Below the pieces are notes generated by a model that saw only the letters and a program-made list of their open reading frames with translations, did no database searches and was not told the DNA's origin. The translations under genes and the position numbers were made by a program. Below, piece by piece: positions 24,464-33,458 of a stretch of 64,000 nucleotides of DNA. The stretch is from the NCBI RefSeq assembly GCF_041102775.1, contig NZ_JBGCUO010000002.1, positions 62,001-126,000 of the forward strand, written 5' to 3'. This DNA is from Alcanivorax sp. REN37 (GTDB lineage Bacteria; Pseudomonadota; Gammaproteobacteria; Pseudomonadales; Alcanivoracaceae). Position 1 is the first letter of the stretch; each line of letters starts with the position of its first letter.

Positions 24464-27367
24464 TCAGCGGCTGCTCAACGTGAGCGCCACCCGTGGTGCA
24501 TCCGCCGCAGCCAGTTTGGCGCTGCTTTGCTGCAGCCGCTCGCCGGCGATGCCGTATTGGTCCATCAGCAGCGTTTTCACCTGTTGCGCGCGCTGCTGCG
24601 CAAGGTTCAGCAGCAGGTCGTCGTTGACGGCAGTCTGCAGGTGCGCGGCCAAGGCGTCGAAGGCGGCGCGCACTTGGGTATCGCGGCCGCTGTCGCTGTC
24701 GTCCGGCAACAGCGCTTGCGGGTCGGCATCCAGTTCGCGTTGATAGCGGCGCAGCACCCGACGTTGGAAGCCGCTATCGCTGGCGGCGGTGTCGAGCTCG
24801 GCCCAGTTGCGGCCTTCCAAGTCGCGGCCCAGCCATTCGGCGCTCAGCGCTAGTCGGTCTGCGTCGCCGGCTTGGCCCTCCAGCGTCAACATCAGTTGTG
24901 GGCGCTGTTCTAAAGCTTTGGCAAGGTCTGCCAGTTGGCGCTCGGTGTCGGCATTGGGTGCCGCCGCGCCGGCGCTAAACGGCACTTGCTCCAGGTCACT
25001 GCCGCCGACCAGGCCGGCCAGTACTGACAGTGGCGAGGTGGCGGCGCGCACGAGGATGTTGGTCAGCGCCTTGAGCACAATGCCGCGTACGCTCACCGAC
25101 GGATCACTGAGGTCGCCGGCCGCTTTCACGGGCAGTTCGATCAGGTCATGGCGGTCGCGAATCACGGACAGCCCAAGCTTGATCGGCACATTCAACGCGT
25201 CTGGGCTGTTGACCCGGTCGCCGAGGAAGAACTTCAGCGCTTTGACCTGAGTTTGGCTGTCGAGCCGGGTGCCGTCGACGGTCAGGGTGCTGTCCAGCGA
25301 CAGCTGTCCGGTATCCGTGGTGTAGCCCAGATATTGGCCAGTGAATGGCGTCAGGCTGGTCATGTCATAGCCTTGCAGGCGCGTGGTCAGCTGTGCCGTT
25401 GGCTGCGCCGCCAGCGGTGACAGAGTGCCCTGTACCGACAGCGGCGCGTGGTCATCAACGCGGCCCTGCAGCGCCACCTGCACCGGCCGGCGGCCGTCGC
25501 TGTCGAGCTGGCGCAGGCTGCCCTGCAGGCGCGTCAGGGCGACCGAGAAATTGGGGCTCATGGAGCGGTCCAAGTAGCGCGCGCGGGAGTTGTCGAACGC
25601 GATCTCTTCGATCTGTACCTGCCAGGGTGCGCCGCTGTCGCTGGCGTTGGTGCTGCCGCTGTCACGCAGGATGCGGTCGGCGGGGTTGCGGCCATCGGGG
25701 CTGATGCGCGCTTGCACATCCAGGCCGCTGATACCGATGCGCGCCAGCGCCAGGCGCTGAGCAGCAAGGTCCAAGCTGAGCCCGGACAGGGTCAGCTGTT
25801 TCAGCGCCAGCAGTGGCAGTCGGCCCTGCTCCAACAGCGCCAGATCGTTGATGCGGGCGTCGCCGCGCAACGTCACTTGCAGCGGTTCGCCATCTGCCAG
25901 CTTCAGCGTCCATTTGCCCTCGGCGGTGCCGGATTGCAGCGCGGCATCCAGATGCGGTGCCAGCCAGGGTTGCAGGGTGGTTACTGGCAACGCCTCCAGC
26001 GCCAGTGACAAGTCGGTGCTGAACGGCACCAGCGTGCCGCCACCTTCAGCGCTGACGCTGCCGCCGCCGTCCAGTGCCAGCTTGGCCGCCAGGGTGAAGG
26101 GTTCCGCTGCGCCTACGACGAGGTTGCCGAGCGTGACATCGATCGGTGCCAGCGACAGCGCCGCCGGCTCGGCCAAGGTGTGGTCGGTGAGCGCCACCGC
26201 TCCCTGCTGTAACTGCAGGGATGCCAGCGTCAGCGTCCATTCCCGTTCCGGTGCGGCATCACTGCGCTCGTCCGCCGGGGTCACCTGTACCACTGCCACT
26301 TTCTCGTCTTCCGGCAGTTCGATCGGGGTGAACAGCGTCACCAGATCCAGCCCTTGCTGTTGCAGGCGTGCCACCAGGCGCGGTTGCTCCAGCGCCAACT
26401 CGGTGGCGGCGACGCGCTGTTCCAGCGTGTCCACGGTGATGCCGCTGAGCGCCAGGCGCGGCAGCGCCAGCACGGTCAACTGCTGCTCCGGGTCGTCCAA
26501 GCGCAGCCGGTTGAGCGTCAACTGGCCATCCTGCAACTGGATGCGCAGCGGATCGCTGCCGTCCACTTGGTAGCGGGTATCCAGATCGAGGCTGCCTTCC
26601 GCCAGTGTGAAGCGTAGTTGGTGGCGCAGCAGTTCTGCGAACGGCGCCAGCTCCACATTGCGCAGCGTCAGTTGGCCATCGGCCTGGAATGGATCAAGCA
26701 GGAAGCGGCCCTGCCAGTCGAGGCTGCCGCCGCCGGGGCTGGTGATCGCCAATTGATAGCTGTTGTCGTCGCCATCGCTGGCGGCGCGAGTAGAAAAGTC
26801 GTGGATCACGAAGCTGACCGGGCTCAGTTCCACCTTGTCTTCACCGCCGTAGGCGCGGTCGATGAAATGCACGCCGCCGTCGGCTACTTCGATGCGCGCC
26901 ACTGACAGCGGCGGCAATTTCACCGGCGCGGCCGGCTCGTCGCTGGCGTCCGGGTCGTCGGCGAAGCGCTCCAACAGGTCAGCAAAGTTGAACTGCCCGC
27001 GCTGCAGCTGGGTGACGGTGACGCGCGGCGTGGTCAGCACCAAGCTTTTGAAGTGCCAGCTGCGGCGCAGCAGCGAGCTAAGCTGGAAGTTGACCTCCAG
27101 ACCGTCGAATGCCACGAACGGGGTGCCGTCCGGATCGTGCAGGGCAAATTCCTGCGCCCGGGCGGACAAGGTAAACGGGTTAATGTCCAGTGCCGTGAGG
27201 CTGACATCGCGGCCGGTGGCAGCGCCCAGTTCCTCGATCAGCGTGCGCTGCAGCCAGGGCGCCAGCACCCAAGCGGTCAGTGCCGCGTACAGCAGATAAA
27301 GGACCGCGACAATCAGCGCGATACGGGTGCTGCGGCGACTGCTGCGCCAGCGTTGGGACAGGGACAT
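24464..27367 (-). CDS. DUF748 (AsmA-like) envelope protein
   Basis: 967 residues. An N-terminal basic stretch and membrane helix (IALIVAVLYLLYAALTAWVL) are followed by a very long beta-rich region with AsmA/DUF748 features: 'LDINPFTLSARAQEFALHD' near 50, 'VNFQLSSLLRRSWHFKSL', and 'TTRLQGYDMTSLTPFTGQYL' later. The last 70 residues (RAQQVKTLLMDQYGI..RL) resemble the OmpA-like tail common in this family. AsmA-like proteins span the periplasm and are linked to lipid or outer-membrane homeostasis. The start at 27367 has GGAGG just upstream. An intrinsic terminator of lysA lies only 19 bases before it. Confidence 0.86.
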   Translation of the reverse strand: MSLSQRWRSSRRSTRIALIVAVLYLLYAALTAWVLAPWLQRTLIEELGAATGRDVSLTALDINPFTLSARAQEFALHDPDGTPFVAFDGLEVNFQLSSLLRRSWHFKSLVLTTPRVTVTQLQRGQFNFADLLERFADDPDASDEPAAPVKLPPLSVARIEVADGGVHFIDRAYGGEDKVELSPVSFVIHDFSTRAASDGDDNSYQLAITSPGGGSLDWQGRFLLDPFQADGQLTLRNVELAPFAELLRHQLRFTLAEGSLDLDTRYQVDGSDPLRIQLQDGQLTLNRLRLDDPEQQLTVLALPRLALSGITVDTLEQRVAATELALEQPRLVARLQQQGLDLVTLFTPIELPEDEKVAVVQVTPADERSDAAPEREWTLTLASLQLQQGAVALTDHTLAEPAALSLAPIDVTLGNLVVGAAEPFTLAAKLALDGGGSVSAEGGGTLVPFSTDLSLALEALPVTTLQPWLAPHLDAALQSGTAEGKWTLKLADGEPLQVTLRGDARINDLALLEQGRLPLLALKQLTLSGLSLDLAAQRLALARIGISGLDVQARISPDGRNPADRILRDSGSTNASDSGAPWQVQIEEIAFDNSRARYLDRSMSPNFSVALTRLQGSLRQLDSDGRRPVQVALQGRVDDHAPLSVQGTLSPLAAQPTAQLTTRLQGYDMTSLTPFTGQYLGYTTDTGQLSLDSTLTVDGTRLDSQTQVKALKFFLGDRVNSPDALNVPIKLGLSVIRDRHDLIELPVKAAGDLSDPSVSVRGIVLKALTNILVRAATSPLSVLAGLVGGSDLEQVPFSAGAAAPNADTERQLADLAKALEQRPQLMLTLEGQAGDADRLALSAEWLGRDLEGRNWAELDTAASDSGFQRRVLRRYQRELDADPQALLPDDSDSGRDTQVRAAFDALAAHLQTAVNDDLLLNLAQQRAQQVKTLLMDQYGIAGERLQQSSAKLAAADAPRVALTLSSR

Positions 27368-27385
27368 GGGGCCTCCGGCGGCCTG

Positions 27386-27407
27386 AAAAGGCCCGCCGGG
27401 GCGGGCC
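27386..27407 (-). terminator. Terminator downstream of lysA
   Basis: Read on the minus strand, an 8-bp stem GGCCCGCC / GGCGGGCC with a 2-nt loop is followed by TTTT, 13 bases after the lysA stop and just before the DUF748 start. Confidence 0.65.
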
Positions 27408-27419
27408 GGATGCTGACGG

Positions 27420-28661
27420 TCAGGGCAGCAAGGATTCCAGTCGCAACTGGTCTTCGTAGGTCTCACGCGCGCGCACCACGTGGGCGCGGTCACCGTCGAC
27501 CATTACTTCAGCCGGACGGTTGCGGGTGTTGTAGTTGCTGGCCATCACGAAACCATAGGCGCCGGCGGAGCGCATGGCGAGCAGGTCGCCGGGCTCCAGC
27601 GCCAACTCCCGGTCTTTGCCGAGGAAGTCGCCGGTCTCGCACACCGGACCCACCACGTCCCAGACCTGGCTGGCGCTGGAGCGTGGCGCCACCGGCACGA
27701 TGTCCTGCCAAGCGTCGTAGAGGCTGGGGCGGATCATGTCGTTCATAGCGCCGTCGATGATGGCAAAGTTCTTGTGGTCGGCCGGCTTCAGGTACAGCAC
27801 CTCGGTCACGAACAGCCCAGCATTGGCGGCAATGGCCCGGCCCGGCTCGATGTGTACGGCGAGGTCCGCCGGCACCTGTTGCAGCAGCGCACGCACGTAG
27901 TCGCCTGGGCTGGACGGGTTCTCGTCCCGGTAGCGCACGCCGAGGCCGCCGCCAAGATCGACGTGGCGCAGCGTGATGCCGTCCTGGCGCAGGGTGTCGA
28001 TCAGCGCCATGACGCGGCCGGCGGCGTCTTCAAACGGCGCCAGCGTGGTCAGCTGGCTGCCGATGTGGCAGTCGACGCCGAGGATCTCGATGTGCGCCAG
28101 CGTGGCGGCATGGCGGTACAGCGCCGGTGCCACGGCGATGTCGACACCGAACTTGTTGTCCTTGAGGCCGGTGGAGATATAGGGGTGGGTCTGGGCATCC
28201 ACATCCGGGTTGACGCGGATCGACACCGGCGCCCGCAGGCCCAGCTCGCCGGCGGTGCGGTTGAGCACTTCCAGTTCGGCGGCGGATTCCACGTTAAAGC
28301 AGTGGATCCCGGCGCGCAGCGCGGTGGCCATCTCGCTGGCGGTCTTGCCGACCCCAGAGAACACCACTTTGGCCGGATCACCGCCGGCGCGCAGCACCCG
28401 CTCCAGCTCGCCTTCGGACACGATGTCGAAGCCGGCGCCGAGGCGGGCCAGCACGTTCAGCACGGCGAGGTTGGAGTTGGCCTTCACCGCATAACAGACC
28501 TGGTGCGGGTGATCGCCGAAGGCGTCAGCGAAGGCCCGGTACTGGGCTTCCAGCATGGCGCGGGAGTACACATACAGCGGTGTGCCGAAGCGGCGTGCCA
28601 ATTCGGCCACCGGGACCTTCTCGGCGTGCAGTTGTCCGTCGTGATACTGGAACGGTTCCAT
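27420..28661 (-). CDS. lysA: Diaminopimelate decarboxylase
   Basis: PLP enzyme that decarboxylates meso-DAP to L-lysine. 413 residues, alanine-racemase-like TIM barrel plus beta domain. The PLP lysine is Lys60 in YAVKANSN. Other sites are 'DIVSEGELERVL', 'HIGSQLT', 'VDLGGGLGVRY', EPGRAI and the substrate Cys in GPVCETGDFL. It lies 17 bases after lptM on the same strand. dapF, its usual partner downstream, is about 8 kb away. Confidence 0.96.
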   Translation of the reverse strand: MEPFQYHDGQLHAEKVPVAELARRFGTPLYVYSRAMLEAQYRAFADAFGDHPHQVCYAVKANSNLAVLNVLARLGAGFDIVSEGELERVLRAGGDPAKVVFSGVGKTASEMATALRAGIHCFNVESAAELEVLNRTAGELGLRAPVSIRVNPDVDAQTHPYISTGLKDNKFGVDIAVAPALYRHAATLAHIEILGVDCHIGSQLTTLAPFEDAAGRVMALIDTLRQDGITLRHVDLGGGLGVRYRDENPSSPGDYVRALLQQVPADLAVHIEPGRAIAANAGLFVTEVLYLKPADHKNFAIIDGAMNDMIRPSLYDAWQDIVPVAPRSSASQVWDVVGPVCETGDFLGKDRELALEPGDLLAMRSAGAYGFVMASNYNTRNRPAEVMVDGDRAHVVRARETYEDQLRLESLLP

Positions 28662-28678
28662 GGCGTAATCCTGGGCGG

Positions 28679-28903
28679 TCAGTGTTGATCGGCGTCGTCG
28701 TCAGGCGCGGCGGCGGCCGGCTCGCGCTGGTCGGAGCTGGGCGAGTCAGCGTCTGCGTCCGGTTCAGCGGCGCGTTGGCCGCCGAACAAGGTGCGTGACG
28801 GGCGGGCATCGGCGTCGTCGGCGAAATACAGGGCACCGCTCTGGCCGCAGCCGGTGAGGGCGGCGGCAGCCAGCAGGGCCAGTAGTGGAAACAGGCGGTT
28901 CAT
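28679..28903 (-). CDS. lptM: LptM-like small lipoprotein (YifL)
   Basis: 74 residues. A hydrophobic signal peptide ends in the lipobox LTGC (lipid-modified Cys19), followed by GQSGALYFADD. This matches the conserved short motif of YifL/LptM (CGQxGPLYxP type). The rest is an acidic, disordered tail. LptM helps LptD of the LPS translocon to mature. The position directly before lysA is the conserved one in gammaproteobacteria. Confidence 0.88.
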   Translation of the reverse strand: MNRLFPLLALLAAAALTGCGQSGALYFADDADARPSRTLFGGQRAAEPDADADSPSSDQREPAAAAPDDDADQH

Positions 28904-28953
28904 GGCGCGCTCCGGTGCGGGTGGCAGCGCGGTCGGCCGCCGGAAAAGCGCCC

Positions 28954-28959
28954 ATTATA
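28954..28959 (-). promoter_or_regulatory. -10 element of the lptM-lysA operon
   Basis: The minus strand has a perfect TATAAT 50 bases before the lptM start. The -35 is poor. Confidence 0.5.
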
Positions 28960-28986
28960 GCGGCTTGCAGCCGTTGCCACGATCAC

Positions 28987-29014
28987 TTGAGAAAAATCTC
29001 CCGAGGCTTAATAT
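28987..29014 (+). promoter_or_regulatory. Probable promoter of rnk
   Basis: TTGAGA (28987-28992) is separated by 16 nt from TAATAT (29009-29014), 71 bases before the rnk start. It would give a leader of about 65 nt containing the hairpin at 29026. Confidence 0.5.
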
Positions 29015-29025
29015 CAGGTCGGATC

Positions 29026-29052
29026 AGGCGGCGCATTTGTGCCGCCTTTTGT
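29026..29052 (+). terminator. Terminator-like hairpin in the rnk leader
   Basis: A 7-bp stem AGGCGGC / GCCGCCT with an 8-nt loop is followed by TTTTG-TTTG-like U-rich RNA, ending about 34 bases before the rnk GTG. It could terminate or attenuate rnk transcription; the short U-tract makes it weak. Confidence 0.45.
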
Positions 29053-29085
29053 TTGCTTGCCGCAAGGCAATGGAGAGAGAAAAAC

Positions 29086-29487
29086 GTGTCGAACAAACCG
29101 CCGATCACTGTATCGCGCCTGGATGCCCAACGGCTCGAGGCGTTGTTGAGTCGCGCTCCTGACAGCGACGTGGTGGACGCACTGGAGCAAGAGTTGCTGC
29201 GTGCCACCTTGGTGCCGGCCGCTGAGATGCCGGACACGGTGGTGACCATGAACTCGCGCGTGAAGTGCCGCGAGGAAGTGGGCGGCCGTGAGTACACCCT
29301 GACGCTGGTGTACCCGGACGAAGCCGGGCCGTCCAAGGTGTCGGTGCTGGCGCCGGTGGGCGCGGCGCTGCTGGGGCTGTCGGTGGGGCAATCCATCGAC
29401 TGGCCGGGTCCGGGTGGTAAGCCGCTGCGGATGAAAATCCTCGAGCTGGAGTACCAGCCGGAAGCGGCCGGTGACCGCGAGCTGTAA
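29086..29487 (+). CDS. rnk: Rnk-type nucleoside diphosphate kinase regulator (GreA/GreB family)
   Basis: 133 residues, matching Rnk (about 136). It has an N-terminal short coiled coil and a GreA/B C-terminal FKBP-like domain: 'VTMNSRVKCREEVGGREYTL', 'LTLVYPDEAGPSKVSVLAPV' and 'GAALLGLSVGQSIDWPGPGG'. Rnk binds RNA polymerase but lacks the cleavage activity of Gre factors. The start is GTG at 29086, with GGAGAG 8 nt upstream; no in-frame ATG fits. It is divergent from lptM-lysA and convergent with argH across a bidirectional terminator. Confidence 0.92.
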   Translation: MSNKPPITVSRLDAQRLEALLSRAPDSDVVDALEQELLRATLVPAAEMPDTVVTMNSRVKCREEVGGREYTLTLVYPDEAGPSKVSVLAPVGAALLGLSVGQSIDWPGPGGKPLRMKILELEYQPEAAGDREL

Positions 29488-29501
29488 TGCTCCTGCGGAA
29501 A

Positions 29502-29531
29502 CAAAAACGGCGCCTCAAGGCGCCGTTTTTG
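29502..29531. terminator. Bidirectional terminator between rnk and argH
   Basis: CAAAAACGGCGCC, a TCAA loop and GGCGCCGTTTTTG form a 12-13 bp stem with an A-tract on one side and a T-tract on the other, serving both convergent genes. Confidence 0.92.
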
Positions 29532-29549
29532 TGAGGGCTGCGGACCGGC

Positions 29550-30932
29550 TCAGAGCTGGCCGCGGGCCCGTGCCACAGCGTCACGCACCTGTTCTGGCGC
29601 GGTGCCGCCGATGTGGTTGCGGGCGCTGACCGAGCCTTCCAGCGTCAGCACGTCAAACACGTCTTCATCGATCTGGTCACTGAAGGTGCGCAGTTCGGTG
29701 ATGCTCATGTCGGACAGGTCTTTCTTTTCTGCGACGCCGTAGGCCACGGCCTTGCCGACGATCTCGTGTGCGTCACGGAAAGCGATGCCCTTGCGCACCA
29801 GGTAGTCAGCCAGGTCGGTGGCGGTGGCGAAACCGCGCCGTGCCGCCTCGCGCATCACTTCACGGTTCGGTTCCAGCGCCGGCACCATGTCGGCAAAGGC
29901 GCGCAGCGAGCCGTGCAGGGTATCGACGGCATCGAACAGCGGTTCTTTGTCTTCCTGGTTGTCTTTGTTGTAAGCCAGCGGCTGGCTCTTCATCAGCGTT
30001 AGCAGCGCGATCAGGTGGCCGTTGACGCGGCCGGTCTTGCCGCGCACCAGCTCTGGCACGTCCGGGTTTTTCTTCTGCGGCATGATCGAACTGCCGGTGC
30101 AGAAGCGGTCGGGCAGGTTGATGAATTGGAACTGCGCCGAGGTCCACAGCACCAGTTCTTCGCTCATGCGTGACAGGTGGGTCATGCACAGCGCTGCCAG
30201 TGCGCAGAATTCGATGGCGAAGTCGCGGTCGCTGACGCCGTCGAGGGAGTTGTAGCACACCTCGTCAAAGCCCAGCAGCTCGCGGGTGCGCTCGCGGTTA
30301 ATCGGGTAGGTGGTGCCGGCCAGCGCAGCGGAGCCCAGCGGCATGCGGTTGACGCGGCGGCGGCAGTCGGCCAGCCGCTCGCGGTCGCGGCGCAGCATCT
30401 CGAACCAAGCCAACAGGTGGTGGCCGAAGGTCACCGGCTGCGCAGTCTGCAGGTGGGTGAAGCCGGGCATGATGGTGGCGGCTTCGCGCTCGGCCAGTCC
30501 CAGCAGCCCCTGCATCAAGCGCAGCAATTCGGCGTCGATCAGGTCGATGTGGTCGCGCAGCCAGAGGCGGATGTCGGTGGCCACTTGGTCGTTGCGGCTG
30601 CGCCCGGTGTGCAGTTTCTTACCGGTGATGCCGATGCGGTCGGTGAGCCGTGCTTCGATGTTCATGTGCACGTCTTCCAGTGCCACCGACCACTCGAAGT
30701 TGCCCTGTTCGATGTCCTGCTTGATGGCGCCGAGGCCGTCAATGATGGCGTCGCGTTCGGCGTTGGTGAGCACACCCACTTCCGCCAGCATGGTGGCATG
30801 GGCGATGGAGCCACGGATGTCCTGCGCGTACATGCGCTGGTCGAAACTCACACTCGCGGTAAACTCTTGCACAAACTGATCGACGGACTCGCTGAAGCGG
30901 CCGCCCCAGAGCTTGTTCTGCTTGTCACTCAT
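29550..30932 (-). CDS. argH: Argininosuccinate lyase
   Basis: Splits argininosuccinate to arginine and fumarate, the last step of arginine synthesis. 460 residues. The fumarase/aspartase-superfamily signature is [12 protein letters not shown]. Other conserved segments are '[12 protein letters not shown]' at the start, HTGRSRNDQ, and '[20 protein letters not shown]'. ATG at 30932 is chosen; upstream codons are low-complexity. It is divergent from algZ-algR as in Pseudomonas. Confidence 0.96.
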   Translation of the reverse strand: MSDKQNKLWGGRFSESVDQFVQEFTASVSFDQRMYAQDIRGSIAHATMLAEVGVLTNAERDAIIDGLGAIKQDIEQGNFEWSVALEDVHMNIEARLTDRIGITGKKLHTGRSRNDQVATDIRLWLRDHIDLIDAELLRLMQGLLGLAEREAATIMPGFTHLQTAQPVTFGHHLLAWFEMLRRDRERLADCRRRVNRMPLGSAALAGTTYPINRERTRELLGFDEVCYNSLDGVSDRDFAIEFCALAALCMTHLSRMSEELVLWTSAQFQFINLPDRFCTGSSIMPQKKNPDVPELVRGKTGRVNGHLIALLTLMKSQPLAYNKDNQEDKEPLFDAVDTLHGSLRAFADMVPALEPNREVMREAARRGFATATDLADYLVRKGIAFRDAHEIVGKAVAYGVAEKKDLSDMSITELRTFSDQIDEDVFDVLTLEGSVSARNHIGGTAPEQVRDAVARARGQL

Positions 30933-30972
30933 GGCACGCAATCCTGAACTGCCGGTGGTCGGGAAGGCGCGC

Positions 30973-30981
30973 AGTATAACA
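30973..30981 (-). promoter_or_regulatory. Extended -10 promoter of argH
   Basis: The minus strand reads TGT-TATACT, 41 bases before the argH ATG. The same 14-base string GCGCAGTATAACAG (plus strand) occurs before asmA apart from one position. Confidence 0.5.
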
Positions 30982-31061
30982 GAGCTCGGCGGCCGGTCGT
31001 GCATGGTTGGGGGGCAACCGGTGCGACGGCGGGCGGGCTCGCAGAGGGGGAATCCACGCCG

Positions 31062-32108
31062 ATGAAGGCGCTTGATAAAACCATGCCGATAGCGGGCTTT
31101 GTGCCGGACCTGTGTGAGCCGCGTCGCTTGTTGGTAGTGGTGCTGGCGGCGCAGATGATGGCCGTGCTGCTGACGCTGGCGGGCACGTATTACGACGGCT
31201 TCAGCTTCGGCCGTTTAGCGCTGATTTCTTTCTTCATGCAGTGGGTGGCGCTGACCGCCACCGGCCTGCTGTGCCTGATGCGCCATCGTTTAAACCGCTT
31301 GCACCCGGCTTGGGGCGCCTGTGCGGTGGTGGTGGTCGTGGTCGGCACCACGCTGATTTACAGCGCTCTCAGCGAAGTGCTGTTGGCGCGCATCGTGCCG
31401 TCGTTTCAGCGCACCCGCGACCTGTGGGGCGGCCACCTGTGGGTGAATGTGACCATGGCGGCGATCATGACCAGCACTGTGATGCGCTACTTCTATGTGT
31501 CTGAGCAGCTGCGCGCGGAGGAGAAGATCGCGCTGCAGTCGCGCATCCAGGCGCTGCAATCGCGCATCCGGCCGCATTTCTTGTTCAACAGCATGAATAT
31601 CATTGCCAGCCTAATTGCGGTGGACCCGGATGCGGCGGAGCTGGCGGTAGAAGACCTGTCGCGGCTGTTTCGCGCCAGCCTGCGTGAGAGCGGCGCGCAG
31701 GTATCGCTGGAAGAAGAGCTGGATCTGTGCCGGCGTTATGTACGCATTGAGCAGCTGCGCATGGGCGCGCGGCTGCAAATGCGATGGGAGGTGGACATTG
31801 ATCCAAAAACCGCTTTAATCCCGTTGTTGACGTTGCAGCCGCTGCTCGAGAATGCCATCTACCACGGCATCCAGCCACGACCCGACGGGGGGGAAGTGGT
31901 GCTGCGGGTGGGCGCCAGCGGAACCGAACTGGTATACCAGTTGATCAATCCGCTGCCGCTGGGCAAGGTCAATAGCAGTGCTGGCAACCGCATGGCGTTG
32001 GACAACATCCGCCAGCGGCTGGCAGCTCTATACGGAAAACGCGCCCGCCTGGATGTGGACGCGGATAATAACGAGTACCGGGTGACCCTGCGTTACCCGC
32101 GTACCTAA
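31062..32108 (+). CDS. algZ: AlgZ/FimS-type sensor histidine kinase (LytS family)
   Basis: 348 residues. The N-terminus has about four membrane helices (within 22-145). The LytS-type His_kinase domain follows, with '[20 protein letters not shown]' around 165-184 (phospho-acceptor His172) and a C-terminal ATPase region with '[13 protein letters not shown]' and '[16 protein letters not shown]'. The usual N and G boxes are partly degenerate, as in P. aeruginosa FimS/AlgZ. ATG at 31062 has a weak GAGGGG ahead; an in-frame ATG at 31083 is possible. algR follows after 14 bases. The pair controls surface and type IV pilus functions in Pseudomonas; targets here are unknown. Confidence 0.88.
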   Translation: MKALDKTMPIAGFVPDLCEPRRLLVVVLAAQMMAVLLTLAGTYYDGFSFGRLALISFFMQWVALTATGLLCLMRHRLNRLHPAWGACAVVVVVVGTTLIYSALSEVLLARIVPSFQRTRDLWGGHLWVNVTMAAIMTSTVMRYFYVSEQLRAEEKIALQSRIQALQSRIRPHFLFNSMNIIASLIAVDPDAAELAVEDLSRLFRASLRESGAQVSLEEELDLCRRYVRIEQLRMGARLQMRWEVDIDPKTALIPLLTLQPLLENAIYHGIQPRPDGGEVVLRVGASGTELVYQLINPLPLGKVNSSAGNRMALDNIRQRLAALYGKRARLDVDADNNEYRVTLRYPRT

Positions 32109-32122
32109 AGGGGGCAGCAAGC

Positions 32123-32860
32123 ATGCGTGTACTGGTCTGTGATGACGAACAGCTGGCGCGGGACCGGCTGGTACGTCTAGTCGATACAATGGATGGCATC
32201 GAGCTGGTGGCGCAGGCCGCCAACGGCCGTGAGGCGGTGGAAGTCGCCCGGCACATGCGGCCGGATGTGGTGCTGATGGATATCCGCATGCCGGGCATGG
32301 ATGGTTTTGAGGCCGCCCAAGCACTGGCCGGCACCGAGGTGCCGCCGGCACTGATCTTCTGCACCGCCTATGAGGACCACGCGCTGGAAGCGTTCCGCGC
32401 TCAGGCACTGGATTACCTGCTCAAGCCGGTCAGCCGCGACGAACTGGGGGCGGCACTGGAGCGTGCTCGCAGCTGGAATGGTCGCCGTCCGGCCACAGCG
32501 ACAACGGTGGAAGCGACCGCCAGTGACCGTCGCAATCACATCAGTGCCCGCACTCACCGTGGCATCGAGCTGGTACCGGTGCAGGACATTCGCTATTTCC
32601 TCGCCGACCAGAAATACATCACCGTGCGCCACGGCAGCGGTGAAGTGCTGATCGATGAAACCCTGAAAGACTTGGAAACCGAGTTCGATGACCTGTTCGT
32701 GCGCGTGCATCGCAACGCGTTGGCGGCATTGAAGTACATCGAAAGTCTGGAACAGGTGCCGAACGGCCACCATCAGCTGCGTTTGCGCGGTGTGGCGGAT
32801 GCGTTGGTGGTGAGTCGCCGGCATGTGGCGGGCTTGCGGCGCTTGATGCAGCGCTTGTAA
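32123..32860 (+). CDS. algR: AlgR-type LytTR response regulator
   Basis: 245 residues. The receiver domain (about 1-118) has Asp7/Asp8, phospho-Asp53 in VVLMDIRMPGMDGF, Thr in 'IFCTAYEDHALEAF' and Lys in 'DYLLKPVSRDEL'. The C-terminal LytTR DNA-binding domain (about 140-245) has 'VQDIRYFLADQKYITVRH', 'FVRVHRNALAALKYIESLE' and 'LVVSRRHVAGLRRLM'. It is transcribed with algZ. In Pseudomonas hemC and hemD follow; here they are replaced by an SRPBCC protein and pckA. Confidence 0.92.
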   Translation: MRVLVCDDEQLARDRLVRLVDTMDGIELVAQAANGREAVEVARHMRPDVVLMDIRMPGMDGFEAAQALAGTEVPPALIFCTAYEDHALEAFRAQALDYLLKPVSRDELGAALERARSWNGRRPATATTVEATASDRRNHISARTHRGIELVPVQDIRYFLADQKYITVRHGSGEVLIDETLKDLETEFDDLFVRVHRNALAALKYIESLEQVPNGHHQLRLRGVADALVVSRRHVAGLRRLMQRL

Positions 32861-32972
32861 TGGCCTGACGGGCCAATCCGCGGCGGCGCTTTGGCCCGGC
32901 GCCACCTAGGCAGCGGCAGTGCGAGCAGTCACAGTAATGGGCTGTTGTTTGCCTGATGTGAGTGATCTCCCC

Positions 32973-33395
32973 ATGTCTTCCCCCCGCGTCAATATTGAGC
33001 ACATCTTTGCCGCCCCGCGTGAGCAGGTTTTTGCGTTCTTTGCGGTGCATGAAAATCTCGAAACTATCTTCGTGCCGGCCCGTATCCGCCGCATCCGTGA
33101 TGGCTCCGACAGCCCAGATGGCCTCGGTTCAGTGCGCCGCATGAAGCTGCCGTTGATCCCGGCATTTGAAGAAACCATCACCGCGCTGGAGCCAAACTCG
33201 CGCATCGAATACCGCATTACCCGTGGCACGCCGCTGAATCATCACCTCGGCATTCTGCGTTTCACCGACACCCCGAGCGGCACTCGCCTGCACTACACCA
33301 TCGAACTGGAAAGCGCGATTCCGGGTGTGGCGGCAGCGGTTGGTTTCGGGCTGACCCAAGGCATCAAGCGAGGTCTCAGCAAGCTCAAGTTCTGA
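32973..33395 (+). CDS. SRPBCC (START-like) family protein
   Basis: 140 residues with the SRPBCC pattern: an N-terminal strand 'INIEHIFAAP'-type start (VNIEHIFAAPREQVFAFFA), a 'GSVRRMKLPLIPAFEETI' middle, and a C-terminal amphipathic helix (ITRGTPLNHHLG, then LTQGIKRGLSKL). The fold binds hydrophobic ligands or acts as a cyclase/dehydratase; no specific role is visible. A weak start region precedes the ATG at 32973. It shares a bidirectional terminator with the convergent pckA. Confidence 0.85.
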   Translation: MSSPRVNIEHIFAAPREQVFAFFAVHENLETIFVPARIRRIRDGSDSPDGLGSVRRMKLPLIPAFEETITALEPNSRIEYRITRGTPLNHHLGILRFTDTPSGTRLHYTIELESAIPGVAAAVGFGLTQGIKRGLSKLKF

Positions 33396-33407
33396 GCTGA
33401 CGCGGAC

Positions 33408-33444
33408 CCACAAAAAAGCCCGGCATTGCCGGGCTTTTTTGTGG
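33408..33444. terminator. Bidirectional terminator between the SRPBCC gene and pckA
   Basis: A 17-bp perfect stem (CCACAAAAAAGCCCGGC / GCCGGGCTTTTTTGTGG) with a 3-nt loop carries A- and T-tracts on either side. Confidence 0.93.
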
Positions 33445-33458
33445 CCGTTACAGACCGC

